Shown here in pieces: positions 9,531 through 17,580 of a stretch of DNA of 64,000 nucleotides. The notes under the pieces were generated by a model that saw only the letters and a program-made list of their open reading frames with translations, was not told the origin of the DNA and made no database searches. The DNA is taken from assembly GCF_002217755.1 (NCBI RefSeq), contig NZ_BCFL01000027.1:22557-86556 (forward strand), given 5' to 3'. The position numbers were made by a program, and so were the translations under genes. The stretch is from Streptomyces hyaluromycini (GTDB lineage: Bacteria > Actinomycetota > Actinomycetes > Streptomycetales > Streptomycetaceae). Each line of letters begins with the position of its first letter. Position 1 is the stretch's first letter.

Positions 9531-10405
9531 TCACCCAACCGAACCATGTACCGGAGCGGCTGGCGCTGCTCGCCACCTCGGCCGTCGATCCGTTCCTTAC
9601 CGAAGAGCTGCTCAGAGGCGAACAGGTCCACGGCGGCATCGACCTCGCCAAGGTCGTCGAACCGCTTCCCGAGGACGACGCCAGATGGTGGGTCGAGCCG
9701 ATCCGAAGCCTGGTGGAAGACGCCATGTTCGAGTTCCGGGAGGACCGCACGCGAGCCGACGCATGGCTCGCGCCTCGGCTCCATGCCACGCTGCGCCTGA
9801 CGCGACGAGAAGCGGCGGACAAGCGTCTGTGGAACCACCTCGCACTGGCGGTGGCTCCCGACTACGTGGTCTGGCGTCACCTTTCGGAACCGACGGTGAA
9901 GAAGCCGGAAAGGCGTGTCGCCGCGGAGCGCTTCCGGGGACCTGCCGACCGGCAGTGTTTCTCACGCCTGTGGTGGGCAGCGGAGCTGTTCAGGAATGGG
10001 GCGGACTACGAGCCGGTCGAGGCAGCCTGCGGAAACCAGGACCTCATCCACAGCGTTCTGAAGAAGGAGATGATCGACCACCGTCCCACTGCTCAGGCCA
10101 TGATCCGCCTGCTGAAGAGCGGACTGGTCACCACGGGGCGAGAGGTCGATGGCCTCAGCGTCGCGATCAACGCGGCCGGTGCGACCCTGATCTACGACAT
10201 CCTCGGGCAGGACCGGCCCCGTGATCCCGTCCATCTGCGCGACTGGATCGCGGAGGCGGAATCGGCGCCACCGGTCGAGCGGTACGAACTCCCGAAGGGG
10301 CCCGACGAGGACCCTGTCCCGGAGGAGGCCGTGGCCGCGCTCACCAGCTACTTTGCAGAACTGTTCGAGACTGCGCCGGTCAGAGGCAGGAAGCCCGGGG
10401 ATTGA
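9527..10405 (+). CDS. Unrecognised cytoplasmic protein of the HTH-GHKL arm (DUF6339-like?)
   Basis: This 292-residue protein begins at GTG 9527, overlapping the previous stop by 4 bp. It is mostly helical, with W-rich stretches (A-R-W-W-V-E-P, L-W-N-H-L-A, L-W-W-A-A-E-L-F) and an acidic C-terminal third. It reminds me of proteins annotated DUF6339 in actinobacteria, but this is from memory and unverified. There are no membrane segments or clear catalytic motifs. It is the last gene of the rightward arm and ends 18 bp from the convergent methyltransferase gene. Its position implies a dedicated partner of the GHKL ATPase and the 331-residue protein. No function can be claimed. Confidence 0.8.
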   Translation: MITQPNHVPERLALLATSAVDPFLTEELLRGEQVHGGIDLAKVVEPLPEDDARWWVEPIRSLVEDAMFEFREDRTRADAWLAPRLHATLRLTRREAADKRLWNHLALAVAPDYVVWRHLSEPTVKKPERRVAAERFRGPADRQCFSRLWWAAELFRNGADYEPVEAACGNQDLIHSVLKKEMIDHRPTAQAMIRLLKSGLVTTGREVDGLSVAINAAGATLIYDILGQDRPRDPVHLRDWIAEAESAPPVERYELPKGPDEDPVPEEAVAALTSYFAELFETAPVRGRKPGD

Positions 10406-10423
10406 CCTGGCGCCGGGCTCGGA

Positions 10424-11770
10424 CTACTTGGCCGACGCCTTCTTGCCCTTGCGCGGGCGCATGGATGAGGGCGGTGGCACTTGGTCCTTTGCCTGCGGGC
10501 ACTTGTCGGTGCAGTTGTCGGGGGCCCCGCAGCCATTGCTTCGCAGCTTGGCTCGCTGCTCCTCCGTGGCCGGCTGCCAGGGCTTTGCCAGTGCCCCTGG
10601 AGTCGGCTTGGGGAGTCCGAGAGCGGAACTCAGCAGGTGCGCACCGAACAGGGGCGGTACGGCGTTGCCCACCTGCTGGGCCTGCGCCGTTCCGGACCAC
10701 GGATAGTCCGGCGGGAAGCTCTGCAGCATCCCCGCCTCGTTCATGCTGAACCGTGGACCCTCGTAGACGATGTTCTCGTTCAGGTGCTCGAAGACCACGA
10801 AACGGGAGATGCGGCCGGTGACGGTGGTGGCGGGCTGCTGGTCGGTCCGCACTCCACGCCTCCCCGGGTTCCCCGAACTGCCGTAGTTCGAGCGGACCAA
10901 GAAGGGAGTGACACGCCCGGGATGCGAGCCCACCGAGTCCGAGAGGACATCACGCATCGACCTCCAGGGGAGCCTGTCGTCGTCGCTCCCTGTTGTGCCG
11001 CCCTCGTCAAGGGTCGGCTGACGGGCCTGGTCAGGTGCGCTCGTCCCGTTGTTCCGGTTCCATTCCTTCGCATCATAGGAACGGTGTGTAGGGGAGGGAA
11101 GCGAGGGCTGACCGAGCCCTTCGCGTCGAGCGATCAACACCGCGCGAGATCGGGTCTGTGGTACCCCGTAGGTCTCGGTGTCCAGAACGCCGACGACAAC
11201 CTTGTATCTGGTCCCGTCGGGGAGCCCTGTCTCGGCCAGCACCTTGGCGTAGTGCTCCCAGAGTGGGGCCACTGCTGGGACCTGCTCCAGGACGATCACA
11301 TCGTACGGTCGGTTCTCACGGTTGGGGCTCCGCGTTGCCTGAATCGCGTACCGCAGAGGTTCGAGGACCAGTGCGGTACGTGGATCGGGGAGATCCTTGA
11401 GCTCTTCGTCGATCTTCTTGTCGGAGTCACCTGGCATCAGCCTGTCGATGTACTTCTTGACCCTGTCCAAGGCCTGGCGCCCGGCGCCATGCCCGGCCAC
11501 CGAGTACGTCTGGCACGGAGGGCCGCCGGCGAGCACGTTGATCTCCGGAGGCAGCGACTCGAAGGCGTCCCTGCGTACCGCGCTCACATCCGCGTGCAGG
11601 GTGTCCAGCCCGGCAGCGTACCGGGTCAGGCACGCGCTTCTGTCCCACTCGATACCGAGACTCGGGATGTCGAGCGAGTGACCGGCGACGTCCAGCCCTC
11701 CGGGACCTGCGAAGAGGTCGAGGACGAAGGGCTGGTCGAGGATGGGCTTGTGGGACGCCGTGCTGGTCAT
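10424..11770 (-). CDS. DNA (cytosine-5-)-methyltransferase, catalytically complete
   Basis: This is a C5-cytosine DNA methyltransferase of 448 residues that transfers methyl from S-adenosylmethionine to cytosine. Visible motifs are motif I D-L-F-A-G-P-G-G (18-25), motif IV G-G-P-P-C86-Q with the catalytic cysteine, a motif VI variant L-E-Q-V (canonical ENV), motif VIII V-P-Q-T-R-S-R, and motif X Q-Q-V-G-N-A-V-P-P near the C-terminus. A short Cys-containing tail (C-G-A-P-D-N-C..C) follows and could bind metal. The ATG at 11770 is the start; the frame stays open upstream but only as antisense to its neighbour. It lies 11 bp downstream of the defective paralogue, so vsr and both methyltransferase genes form one operon. 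Confidence 0.92.
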   Translation of the reverse strand: MTSTASHKPILDQPFVLDLFAGPGGLDVAGHSLDIPSLGIEWDRSACLTRYAAGLDTLHADVSAVRRDAFESLPPEINVLAGGPPCQTYSVAGHGAGRQALDRVKKYIDRLMPGDSDKKIDEELKDLPDPRTALVLEPLRYAIQATRSPNRENRPYDVIVLEQVPAVAPLWEHYAKVLAETGLPDGTRYKVVVGVLDTETYGVPQTRSRAVLIARREGLGQPSLPSPTHRSYDAKEWNRNNGTSAPDQARQPTLDEGGTTGSDDDRLPWRSMRDVLSDSVGSHPGRVTPFLVRSNYGSSGNPGRRGVRTDQQPATTVTGRISRFVVFEHLNENIVYEGPRFSMNEAGMLQSFPPDYPWSGTAQAQQVGNAVPPLFGAHLLSSALGLPKPTPGALAKPWQPATEEQRAKLRSNGCGAPDNCTDKCPQAKDQVPPPSSMRPRKGKKASAK

Positions 11771-11781
11771 GTGGCCGAAGT

Positions 11782-12777
11782 CTAGCCGGCAGCGGGGACT
11801 GCTGGATCCAGAATCAGCGCTGCGGCGACAGCCCTCCCTAGCGCCTCCCCCACCGGCGGTGGTGTCGCGTGCCCGACCTGGCGGTATCGGGCGGTCTTGC
11901 GCCCGGTGATCTCCCAAGTCTCGGGAAACCCCTGCAACAGCGCGGCCTGCTCGACCGTGATCTTCACCATGTTGTCCCTGCCGAGCTCGGGGTTCCATAC
12001 GAAGTCCGCGTCGGGCACATCGTCGCCCACGGTGTGACCGTTGACACCCATGGTCGCCCAGGTCCGCTTGGCTCCCGTCGGTCCCAGGTCCGCGCCGCCC
12101 CGGTTCTTCGAGCCGCCGACCAGAGTCGGTGCCGGTCGATCGGCCTGCGCGACCCAACGGGCGGCGTCCGGCCACCCCCGTGAGGCCATGGTCGGTCCCA
12201 GAACGGCACCGACCGTCGTGGGCTGCTGCACGGTCGGTACCGGTGGCCGGAATTTCGAGGCCCATTGCTGCTCGATGGCGACGAGGACGCCCTGCTTGCG
12301 GTTCTGGGGCACGCCGAAGTCGACGGCGTTCACCACGAACCAACTGAACTCATATCCCAAGTGGGCCAGTTCGGCTCTGGCAAAATCACGAAACTGTTGG
12401 TAGGCGTTCGAGTGCGCGAGCCCCGGAACGTTCTCGATGAGCACCGCACGAGGCCTGATCGCATGGACTAGATAGACCGTGGCCTTCAGTAATTGCTCCT
12501 CCGCACGCGAATCCGCACGTCCGACGGTCGCACTCGACTTCACCCGCGGCAGGCCGGCCGAGAGGAGATCCACATCGAGGCTCTCGGGATGTTCCGCTGG
12601 GTCGAAGTCCACCAGGTCGGCGTGAAGTACGTTCCAGTGCGGTCGGTTCGCCCGCAGAGTGCTGACGGCGAGTTCGTCGTCGTCCAGCAGCAGGCGCGGC
12701 TCGAATCCTGCCTGCTCCAGTCCGAGGGCGAGCCCACCGGCCCCGGAGCACACGTCGACGAAAGTCAGTCCACTCAT
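11782..12777 (-). CDS. Cytosine-5 methyltransferase homologue lacking the catalytic cysteine
   Basis: This 331-residue protein has the C5-methyltransferase fold. Motif I is D-V-C-S-G-A-G-G (8-15), motif VI I-E-N-V (114-117), motif VIII V-P-Q-N-R-K-Q, and motif X Q-V-G-H-A-T-P-P-P. At motif IV, where P-C is expected, it reads S-A-G-L-P77-R78-V-K-S, so the nucleophilic cysteine is absent. The loss looks like an in-frame removal of two residues rather than decay, because the rest is intact. Leu96 is encoded by a rare TTA codon (12490-12492), making translation bldA-dependent in Streptomyces. The ATG overlaps the vsr stop by 4 bp. It is probably not an active methylase alone. It may be a specificity, DNA-sensing or dimer partner of the adjacent active enzyme, which is inference. 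Confidence 0.88.
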   Translation of the reverse strand: MSGLTFVDVCSGAGGLALGLEQAGFEPRLLLDDDELAVSTLRANRPHWNVLHADLVDFDPAEHPESLDVDLLSAGLPRVKSSATVGRADSRAEEQLLKATVYLVHAIRPRAVLIENVPGLAHSNAYQQFRDFARAELAHLGYEFSWFVVNAVDFGVPQNRKQGVLVAIEQQWASKFRPPVPTVQQPTTVGAVLGPTMASRGWPDAARWVAQADRPAPTLVGGSKNRGGADLGPTGAKRTWATMGVNGHTVGDDVPDADFVWNPELGRDNMVKITVEQAALLQGFPETWEITGRKTARYRQVGHATPPPVGEALGRAVAAALILDPAVPAAG

Positions 12778-13217
12778 TCTCTGCTCCCCCGGGTCGCTTC
12801 CGTCCGGCGTTGCTCCACAGCCGCCACCACCCGTACGGCCACTTCCCCAGGAGCCTCGTGCTCCCAGAATCGCAGCACCGTCCAGCCTTCCGCGATCAGA
12901 TGCTCGGTCGTCTCCCGGTCGCGGGCCATGTTCCGATCAAGCTTGCGACGCCACCAGTCCGCGTTGGCCTTCGGGTGAGTGGCGTGCTGGGGACAGCCGT
13001 GCCAGAAGCAGCCGTCGATGAGGACCGCGACCTTGGCCCGAGTGAAGGCCACGTCGATCCGTCGCCGGGGCATGCCCGGCACGGGGTACTCCACGCGATA
13101 ACGCAGGCCGGCTGCGTGCAACAGCCGTCTTACAGCCAGCTCAGCCTCCGTGTCTTTGCTCACCTGCTTGCTCATGCGGGCGGAAACGGCAAGAGAGGAG
13201 GGGACGACATTGGGCAC
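12774..13217 (-). CDS. vsr: Vsr-type endonuclease (very short patch repair family)
   Basis: This 147-residue protein matches the Vsr family: R-I-D55-V-A-F with the metal-binding Asp, then V-L-I-D-G-C-F-W-H-G-C-P, with the conserved His and zinc-binding Cys/His residues. Known Vsr enzymes nick 5' of the T in T:G mismatches produced by deamination of 5-methylcytosine, protecting genomes that carry a cytosine methylase. Being first in the operon with two methyltransferase genes fits that role. In GHKL-ATPase neighbourhoods Vsr-like nucleases have also been proposed as the restriction nuclease. GTG 13217 is used because an AGGA lies 7-10 bases upstream; the internal ATG at codon 15 lacks a site. 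Family call sure; repair versus restriction role open. Confidence 0.93.
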   Translation of the reverse strand: MPNVVPSSLAVSARMSKQVSKDTEAELAVRRLLHAAGLRYRVEYPVPGMPRRRIDVAFTRAKVAVLIDGCFWHGCPQHATHPKANADWWRRKLDRNMARDRETTEHLIAEGWTVLRFWEHEAPGEVAVRVVAAVEQRRTEATRGSRE

Positions 13218-13589
13218 GGGATTATCCTGCCGGCGTAGGTGGATCGGCGTGTAGCGAGGGAAGGACTCGCCGCACTGGAGTGGGCATCGTCGGCGGAGGG
13301 GCCGCCCGCTTCTTTGTCAGTGTCGTGCCTCCGCGCCCCGCATCAAGGGCGCTCCCGCTCCGCTGCGCTCCGCGTCCGCGTCGGCTGCGCCGATGGCCCT
13401 CCGGGCCACCCTTGACCCGGGCCGCTCCAGCACGGGGTGGAAGCGAGCGGGCGGCCCGGGGAAAGTGGGCGGCTTCCCGGGGTGTGCCCTCGGGGCGGCT
13501 GCGGTCGTGGCCGGGGTTGGGGGCGCGTCGGGTGGTCCGGGCACGCCGCGTGGGTTTGGCGGCGGGCGGCGGGCTCAGAACCGAGGTGC
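13218..13589. other. Intergenic stretch, no gene supported
   Basis: About 370 bp between the start of vsr and the stop of the SEC-C gene. It is extremely GC-rich. The open frames crossing it on both strands are Arg/Pro/Gly-rich artefacts without ribosome sites. No integrase remnant, tRNA or direct repeat marking an island end was seen here. It presumably carries the vsr operon promoter close to 13217. Confidence 0.4.
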
Positions 13590-14600
13590 TTATGAGCCGT
13601 GGCAGGCGTCGTACGGCTGGGTTTGGCCGCACCAGCAGTCCGAAGTGCGCTGCGGAGGCCAAGCCACCGCTCGTCCCCGGGCCGCCAGGGTCGTTGCGTA
13701 CTGGGGGAGGAGGGTGGTGTCGGCCGGGGAGGAGCCCTCTGAGGCTGCGAAGGCCTCGTAGGAGGGGACTGTGGCTGTGACGATGCCGAGGTTCGGGGTG
13801 CCGGAGGTGGAGAGTTCGCGGAGGGAGGATTCTATGGTCGCGAGGTGTTCGGGGTGGGACGGGTACTCCGTGGCCAGGTCCGGGTACGCCGACAGGAGTT
13901 CTGTCAGTTCGGTCGCCGGCCAGTGCAGGACCGCTACCGGGAAGGGGCGGGAGAGGGCCTCGCGGTAGGTGCCGAGTTCTGCTCGGAGGCGGGAGATCTC
14001 GGCTTCCAGTTCCTCCGGGTTGTCCGAGCCCAGGGACCAGACGCGCTTGGGGTCGTGGAGTTCGTCCAGGGAGATCGGGGAGGAGTGGAGGGTGTCGGCC
14101 AGGGCGTCCCAGTCGTCGTGGGGGAGGCCGAGCATGCGGCGGACCCGGTGGCGGCCGAAGAGGACGGGGTGGGTGGCGTAGGGGGGTTCGGCTACGTCCG
14201 TGAGGAGGAGGGTCGCTGCCTCCGTGAACGTGTCGTGCGCCGCTTCCAGCTCGTCGTGGGATTCCAGGGATTCGGCGACGATGACCCAGGGGGCCGGGTC
14301 CCGGGGGGCCGTGGTGCGGATGCCGTCGATGATCGCCCGCGCCTCGGCCTCGTGGTCGTACTCCCACAGGTTCGACGCCTTGAGGGCGCGGACGAGGGGC
14401 GCGTTCTCCAGGGTGTCCGGGGTGGAGAGGAGGCGGTCGTAGAGCGCGGTCGCGGCGGGGCGGGCGTCGGCCAGTTCCAGGTGGGCCGCGGCCTGGAGCA
14501 GCAGGGCCTCGGCGTCCTCGGGGTAGCGGTCGGCGGTCCGCTCCAGGCGTGCCGCTTCGGCGGTGTGGTCGACGTTCTCGGCAGGCGTGTCGGGGCGCAT
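13590..14600 (-). CDS. TPR-like protein with C-terminal SEC-C zinc motif
   Basis: The protein is about 336 residues. The first two thirds are Ala/Leu/Glu-rich helical repeats of TPR type (ladder A-x-x-L-x-x-x-A-x-x-L). The extreme C-terminus is a SEC-C motif, C-W-C-G-Q-T..Y-D-A-C-H-G, that binds zinc. SEC-C tails occur in SecA and in many adaptor or repair-linked proteins, so a protein-interaction role is likely, but the substrate is unknown. ATG 14600 (M-R-P-D) is preferred over the in-frame start 10 codons upstream. It is transcribed alone, leftwards, divergent from the DUF1905 gene. It marks the return to what looks like core chromosome to the right of the defence island. Confidence 0.85.
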   Translation of the reverse strand: MRPDTPAENVDHTAEAARLERTADRYPEDAEALLLQAAAHLELADARPAATALYDRLLSTPDTLENAPLVRALKASNLWEYDHEAEARAIIDGIRTTAPRDPAPWVIVAESLESHDELEAAHDTFTEAATLLLTDVAEPPYATHPVLFGRHRVRRMLGLPHDDWDALADTLHSSPISLDELHDPKRVWSLGSDNPEELEAEISRLRAELGTYREALSRPFPVAVLHWPATELTELLSAYPDLATEYPSHPEHLATIESSLRELSTSGTPNLGIVTATVPSYEAFAASEGSSPADTTLLPQYATTLAARGRAVAWPPQRTSDCWCGQTQPYDACHGS

Positions 14601-14677
14601 GAACGACACCGTACTGCCCGGCGGTGACAAAGAAGAGATAGGGATAGGGGGCAGTCGGTAGCGAGGGGAGTCGTTCG

Positions 14678-14968
14678 GTGCGGTTTGAGTTCGGTGGGTG
14701 TGTCGTGGAGTGGCGGGGGCCTGCTCCGTACTACTTCGTGCCTGTGCCGGAGGAGGAGTGCGAGGAGGTGCGGGCCGTGGCCGCCATGGCCTCCTACGGG
14801 TGGGGGGTCATTCCGGTCGAGGTGACCTTGGGCGGGGTGGTGTTCGAGACGTCCTTGTTTCCCAAGGACGGGGGGTATCTGCTGCCGCTCAAGAGCGCGG
14901 TGCGGAAGCCGCAGGGACTGGAGGCGGGGGACGAGGTGCGGGTGGAGATGCGGGTTCGGCTGGGGTAG
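14678..14968 (+). CDS. DUF1905 domain protein
   Basis: This is a 96-residue protein with the compact all-beta pattern of DUF1905. It opens R-F-E-F-G-G-x-V-V-E-W, has a P-Y-Y-F-V-P-V-P strand, and closes with G-Y-L-L-P-L-K followed by a hydrophilic E-A-G-D-E-V-R-V strand. Family members are small cytoplasmic proteins of unknown function, often near cell-wall or stress genes. GTG 14678 has GAGGGGAG 7 bases upstream. It stands alone, divergent from the SEC-C gene and convergent with the GH30 gene, with a strong hairpin terminator between the two stops. Confidence 0.85.
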   Translation: MRFEFGGCVVEWRGPAPYYFVPVPEEECEEVRAVAAMASYGWGVIPVEVTLGGVVFETSLFPKDGGYLLPLKSAVRKPQGLEAGDEVRVEMRVRLG

Positions 14969-14978
14969 GGGGTGGGGT

Positions 14979-15015
14979 GGCGGCGGGGCACGGTGAGCTG
15001 CTTGGCCCCGCCGCC
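14979..15015. terminator. Bidirectional hairpin terminator
   Basis: A perfect 11-bp stem (GGCGGCGGGGC pairing with GCCCCGCCGCC) with a 15-base loop lies between the convergent stops of the DUF1905 and GH30 genes. The position and stem strength suit a terminator serving both directions. Confidence 0.7.
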
Positions 15016-15043
15016 GGTCCGGTCTGGTCCGGGACGGTTCGGG

Positions 15044-16516
15044 TCAGATCGTCACGCCGTCGATCTGGAGGGTCTGGACCGCCTTCGCCGCCACCGACAC
15101 CGCGACCGTCTTCCCGGACAGGTAGGTGTCCGAGTACGACTTGTACGCGTCGCCGCCCGTCGTCACCGTGTTCCAGCGGGGGACCAGGCCGCCCGTGCCG
15201 CCCGTCACCGTGGTGAAGCCGGAGAGGTTGAAGGTGAAGGTCTGGGCGGAGGTGGCGGTGTTGAGGGCCACTATCACCAGGCGCTTCGCCGAGGAGTCGT
15301 AGGCGGCCACTGCGTTGCTCACGCCCGTGTCCAGGATCTTCATGCCGGGGCGGATGTGGCGGCTGAACTGCGCCATCACGTAGTACTTGGTGGTGACCGC
15401 GCCGGCCGCCAGGGTGCTCGCGTCGTACGCGATCATCGCCCAGTTCGTGGACGGGTCCATGACCTGCCAGTAGACCCAGGCCGTGGGGTGCAGCCAGCGG
15501 AAGTCGTAGAGCAGGTTGAAGGCCATGGTGTAGCCGGTGCCGTCGTTGTCGCCGGTCTCGGAGTTCCAGAGGGCCTTGCCGGCCGTCGTCACGACGTCGG
15601 TGTAGAGCAGGTCGCGGCGGCCGCCCGAGCCCTGGTAGCCGTGGACGTTCACGCGGTCCACATAGCCCTTGGTGGTGGAGGAGAAGGCGCTCCAGGTGGT
15701 GCGGGCCAGGTCGTAGCTCGTCTCGTCCGAGGCCGAGATCTTGGTGCTGGTCAGGCCTCGGCTGTTCAACTCGCTGCGGAGATAGGGGAGTACGGCTGAC
15801 TGGACGGTCGAGTCCATGTGGCAGCCCTCTTGGGTGCCCGTGGCCGTCCACCAGGAGGACGACGGTTCGTTGAAGGCCTCCACCGTCGCGAAGTTCACGC
15901 CCCAGTTGTTCTTGGCGTACAGGGCCACGGAGGCGAGGTGGGAGGCGTGCTGGCGGTAGTTCCAGGACTGCAGGTTGTTGCCGCCGTCGGAGGCGCCGGA
16001 CGGGTTGTGGTTCAGGCACATCCACCACATGGGGGAGTTGGCGAAGAGCTCGGCCGTCGCGCCGCGGTTCACCGCCTTGACGAGCATGGCTCGTTGGGTG
16101 GCGTCGGCGGTCCAGTCCCAGGCCGAGGAGGTGGGGTCCTCGTTGTTCCAGTCCTGCCAGTAGCCCTCGATCTGCTTGAACGCGGGGATGTTGGCGGAGG
16201 CCACCATGCTCTCGCCGTTCACGCTGTTCCAGCTGGACGCGCCCAGGTTGTAGCGGGCGATGTTCAGGCCCAGGCCGGGGAGCGACGTGCTGTTGTACGT
16301 CGTCGACTTGGTGGTGAAGAAGATGTCGGCGAAGTCGTCCCGGGTGCCGAAGACGTTGCCCCACCAGGCCAGCGAGGTGCCCCAGCCCTCCCAGGTGCCG
16401 TACGAGGTGGATGGGCTGACGGCGATCGTGGCGTCGGCGCGGGCCGTGCCGGTGGCCAGGGCGCTGCCCAGGAGGCCGCCTCCCGCGGCGGCCAGAAGTG
16501 TTCTGCGTCGGATCAT
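15044..16516 (-). CDS. Secreted glycoside hydrolase family 30 (endo-beta-1,6-galactanase-like)
   Basis: This 490-residue enzyme starts with a twin-arginine signal (M-I-R-R-R-T-L-L-A-A-A-G-G-G, cleavage after A-R-A near residue 27). The body is a GH30 beta/alpha barrel: G-W-G-T-S-L-A-W-W-G near the start, acid/base Glu in E-A-F-N-E-P (about residue 217) and nucleophile Glu in L-W-N-S-E-T (about residue 320). A C-terminal beta domain (about 395-490) is typical of the family. The pattern is closest to endo-beta-1,6-galactanases that attack arabinogalactan side chains, so plant polysaccharide use is likely. Substrate is inferred from family resemblance. It is monocistronic, with a tandem repeat in its promoter region. 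Confidence 0.88.
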   Translation of the reverse strand: MIRRRTLLAAAGGGLLGSALATGTARADATIAVSPSTSYGTWEGWGTSLAWWGNVFGTRDDFADIFFTTKSTTYNSTSLPGLGLNIARYNLGASSWNSVNGESMVASANIPAFKQIEGYWQDWNNEDPTSSAWDWTADATQRAMLVKAVNRGATAELFANSPMWWMCLNHNPSGASDGGNNLQSWNYRQHASHLASVALYAKNNWGVNFATVEAFNEPSSSWWTATGTQEGCHMDSTVQSAVLPYLRSELNSRGLTSTKISASDETSYDLARTTWSAFSSTTKGYVDRVNVHGYQGSGGRRDLLYTDVVTTAGKALWNSETGDNDGTGYTMAFNLLYDFRWLHPTAWVYWQVMDPSTNWAMIAYDASTLAAGAVTTKYYVMAQFSRHIRPGMKILDTGVSNAVAAYDSSAKRLVIVALNTATSAQTFTFNLSGFTTVTGGTGGLVPRWNTVTTGGDAYKSYSDTYLSGKTVAVSVAAKAVQTLQIDGVTI

Positions 16517-16633
16517 GGCTGTTTCTCAACCTCTCCGTGCGGCTCAAACACCGGTTCCCGGACCGGCGTTGACTCGTCCCCCCGCATGCCAACAGGAAGC
16601 ATCAGGTGTGGCGTGCGAGGTTGTCGAGGGTTG

Positions 16634-16659
16634 TGACAGTGCTTTCTGACAGTGGTTTC
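16634..16659 (-). promoter_or_regulatory. Tandem 13-bp direct repeat upstream of the GH30 gene
   Basis: Two adjacent 13-bp repeats, TGACAGTGCTTTC and TGACAGTGGTTTC, differ by one base and lie about 120-145 bp before the GH30 start. Adjacent in-phase copies upstream of a secreted hydrolase fit an activator or repressor site. No regulator is identified. Confidence 0.4.
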
Positions 16660-16791
16660 TAAAACCCGTGAAGGAAGCGGTGGGGAAACCGTCGTGGGGA
16701 GGTCCGGTGACGGGGAGCCGTGCAGCTCTGGTGAGTTGGCGGCGGGCGCCTTATCGTGCGGGACCGACCGGGGGTCGGCGGGAGGTGCGCG

Positions 16792-17580
16792 GTGCGGGTC
16801 GTGGGGCACGGTGAGCGGCGGTGGCGGGCCCGGCGCCGGCGGGTGCTGTGGACCGGGGGTGAACTCCTCGTCACGGTGGGCGTGGTGCTCATGCTCCTTG
16901 TCGTGCACCAGCTGTGGTGGACCAACCGGGAGGCCAGGCAGGGGGCCGAGCGGAAGGTGGCGGCACTGGAGCGGGAGTGGGGCAGCGGGCAGTCGAACGG
17001 CTCCGGAGGCGATGGCGGTGGAGGAACGGGCGGCTCCGGTGCGGCCGGTTCCGGTTCGTCCGCCGGGTCGTCCGGCGCCGGGCGGCGGCAGACGTCGTAC
17101 ACCACCCGGGTCGTCGCATCCCAGGCGTACGCCGTCCTCGTCATCCCGCGGCTCGGGCTGCGCGTCCCGATCGCCGAGGGCGTCAGCAAGCCGAAGGTGC
17201 TCAACCACGGGTACGTCGGCCACTACCCCGGTACCCAGCAGCCGGGCCAGGCCGGGAACTTCGCGCTCGCCGGGCACCGCAACACCCACGGCGAGCCGTT
17301 CCGCTATCTGCCGCGGCTCAGGCGCAAGGACACGATCGAGGTCGAGACGGAGTCGGCGACGTACACGTATGCCGTGGACCAGATCCTGCCGCAGACGTCG
17401 TCCCGGGACTCGGGGGTCGTCAGGGCCGTACCGCGTTCGATCGTGAAGCCGTCGTACGGGTACAAGGAGCCCGGCTACTACATCACGCTCACCACCTGTA
17501 CGCCCGAGTTCACCTCGCGGTACCGGATGGTGGTGTGGGGGAAGCTGGTGTCGATGCGGCCGCGGGCGGGGACCGGGTGA
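16792..17580 (+). CDS. Class E sortase
   Basis: A membrane-anchored transpeptidase of 262 residues that attaches surface proteins to peptidoglycan. A basic N-terminus and one membrane segment (about 18-38) precede a long Gly/Ser linker (about 63-95) and the sortase domain. Catalytic residues are visible: His162 in L-A-G-H-R-N-T-H-G, Cys236 in L-T-T-C-T-P, and Arg just after in T-S-R-Y-R. The T-T-C-T-P signature and linker mark class E, whose actinobacterial members prefer LAxTG signals. A candidate LAxTG protein is encoded at 24910-25911. GTG 16792 has GGAGG six bases upstream; the longer frame from 16756 lacks a site. Confidence 0.9.
   Translation: MRVVGHGERRWRARRRRVLWTGGELLVTVGVVLMLLVVHQLWWTNREARQGAERKVAALEREWGSGQSNGSGGDGGGGTGGSGAAGSGSSAGSSGAGRRQTSYTTRVVASQAYAVLVIPRLGLRVPIAEGVSKPKVLNHGYVGHYPGTQQPGQAGNFALAGHRNTHGEPFRYLPRLRRKDTIEVETESATYTYAVDQILPQTSSRDSGVVRAVPRSIVKPSYGYKEPGYYITLTTCTPEFTSRYRMVVWGKLVSMRPRAGTG

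Noticed and set aside
1..13217. Island considered as an integrative element or prophage
   Set aside because: No integrase, excisionase, capsid or attachment-site repeats are visible; the left end is outside the window.
13222..14367. 381-codon Pro/Arg-rich leftward frame
   Set aside because: Shadow of the SEC-C gene; very low-complexity product without a ribosome site.
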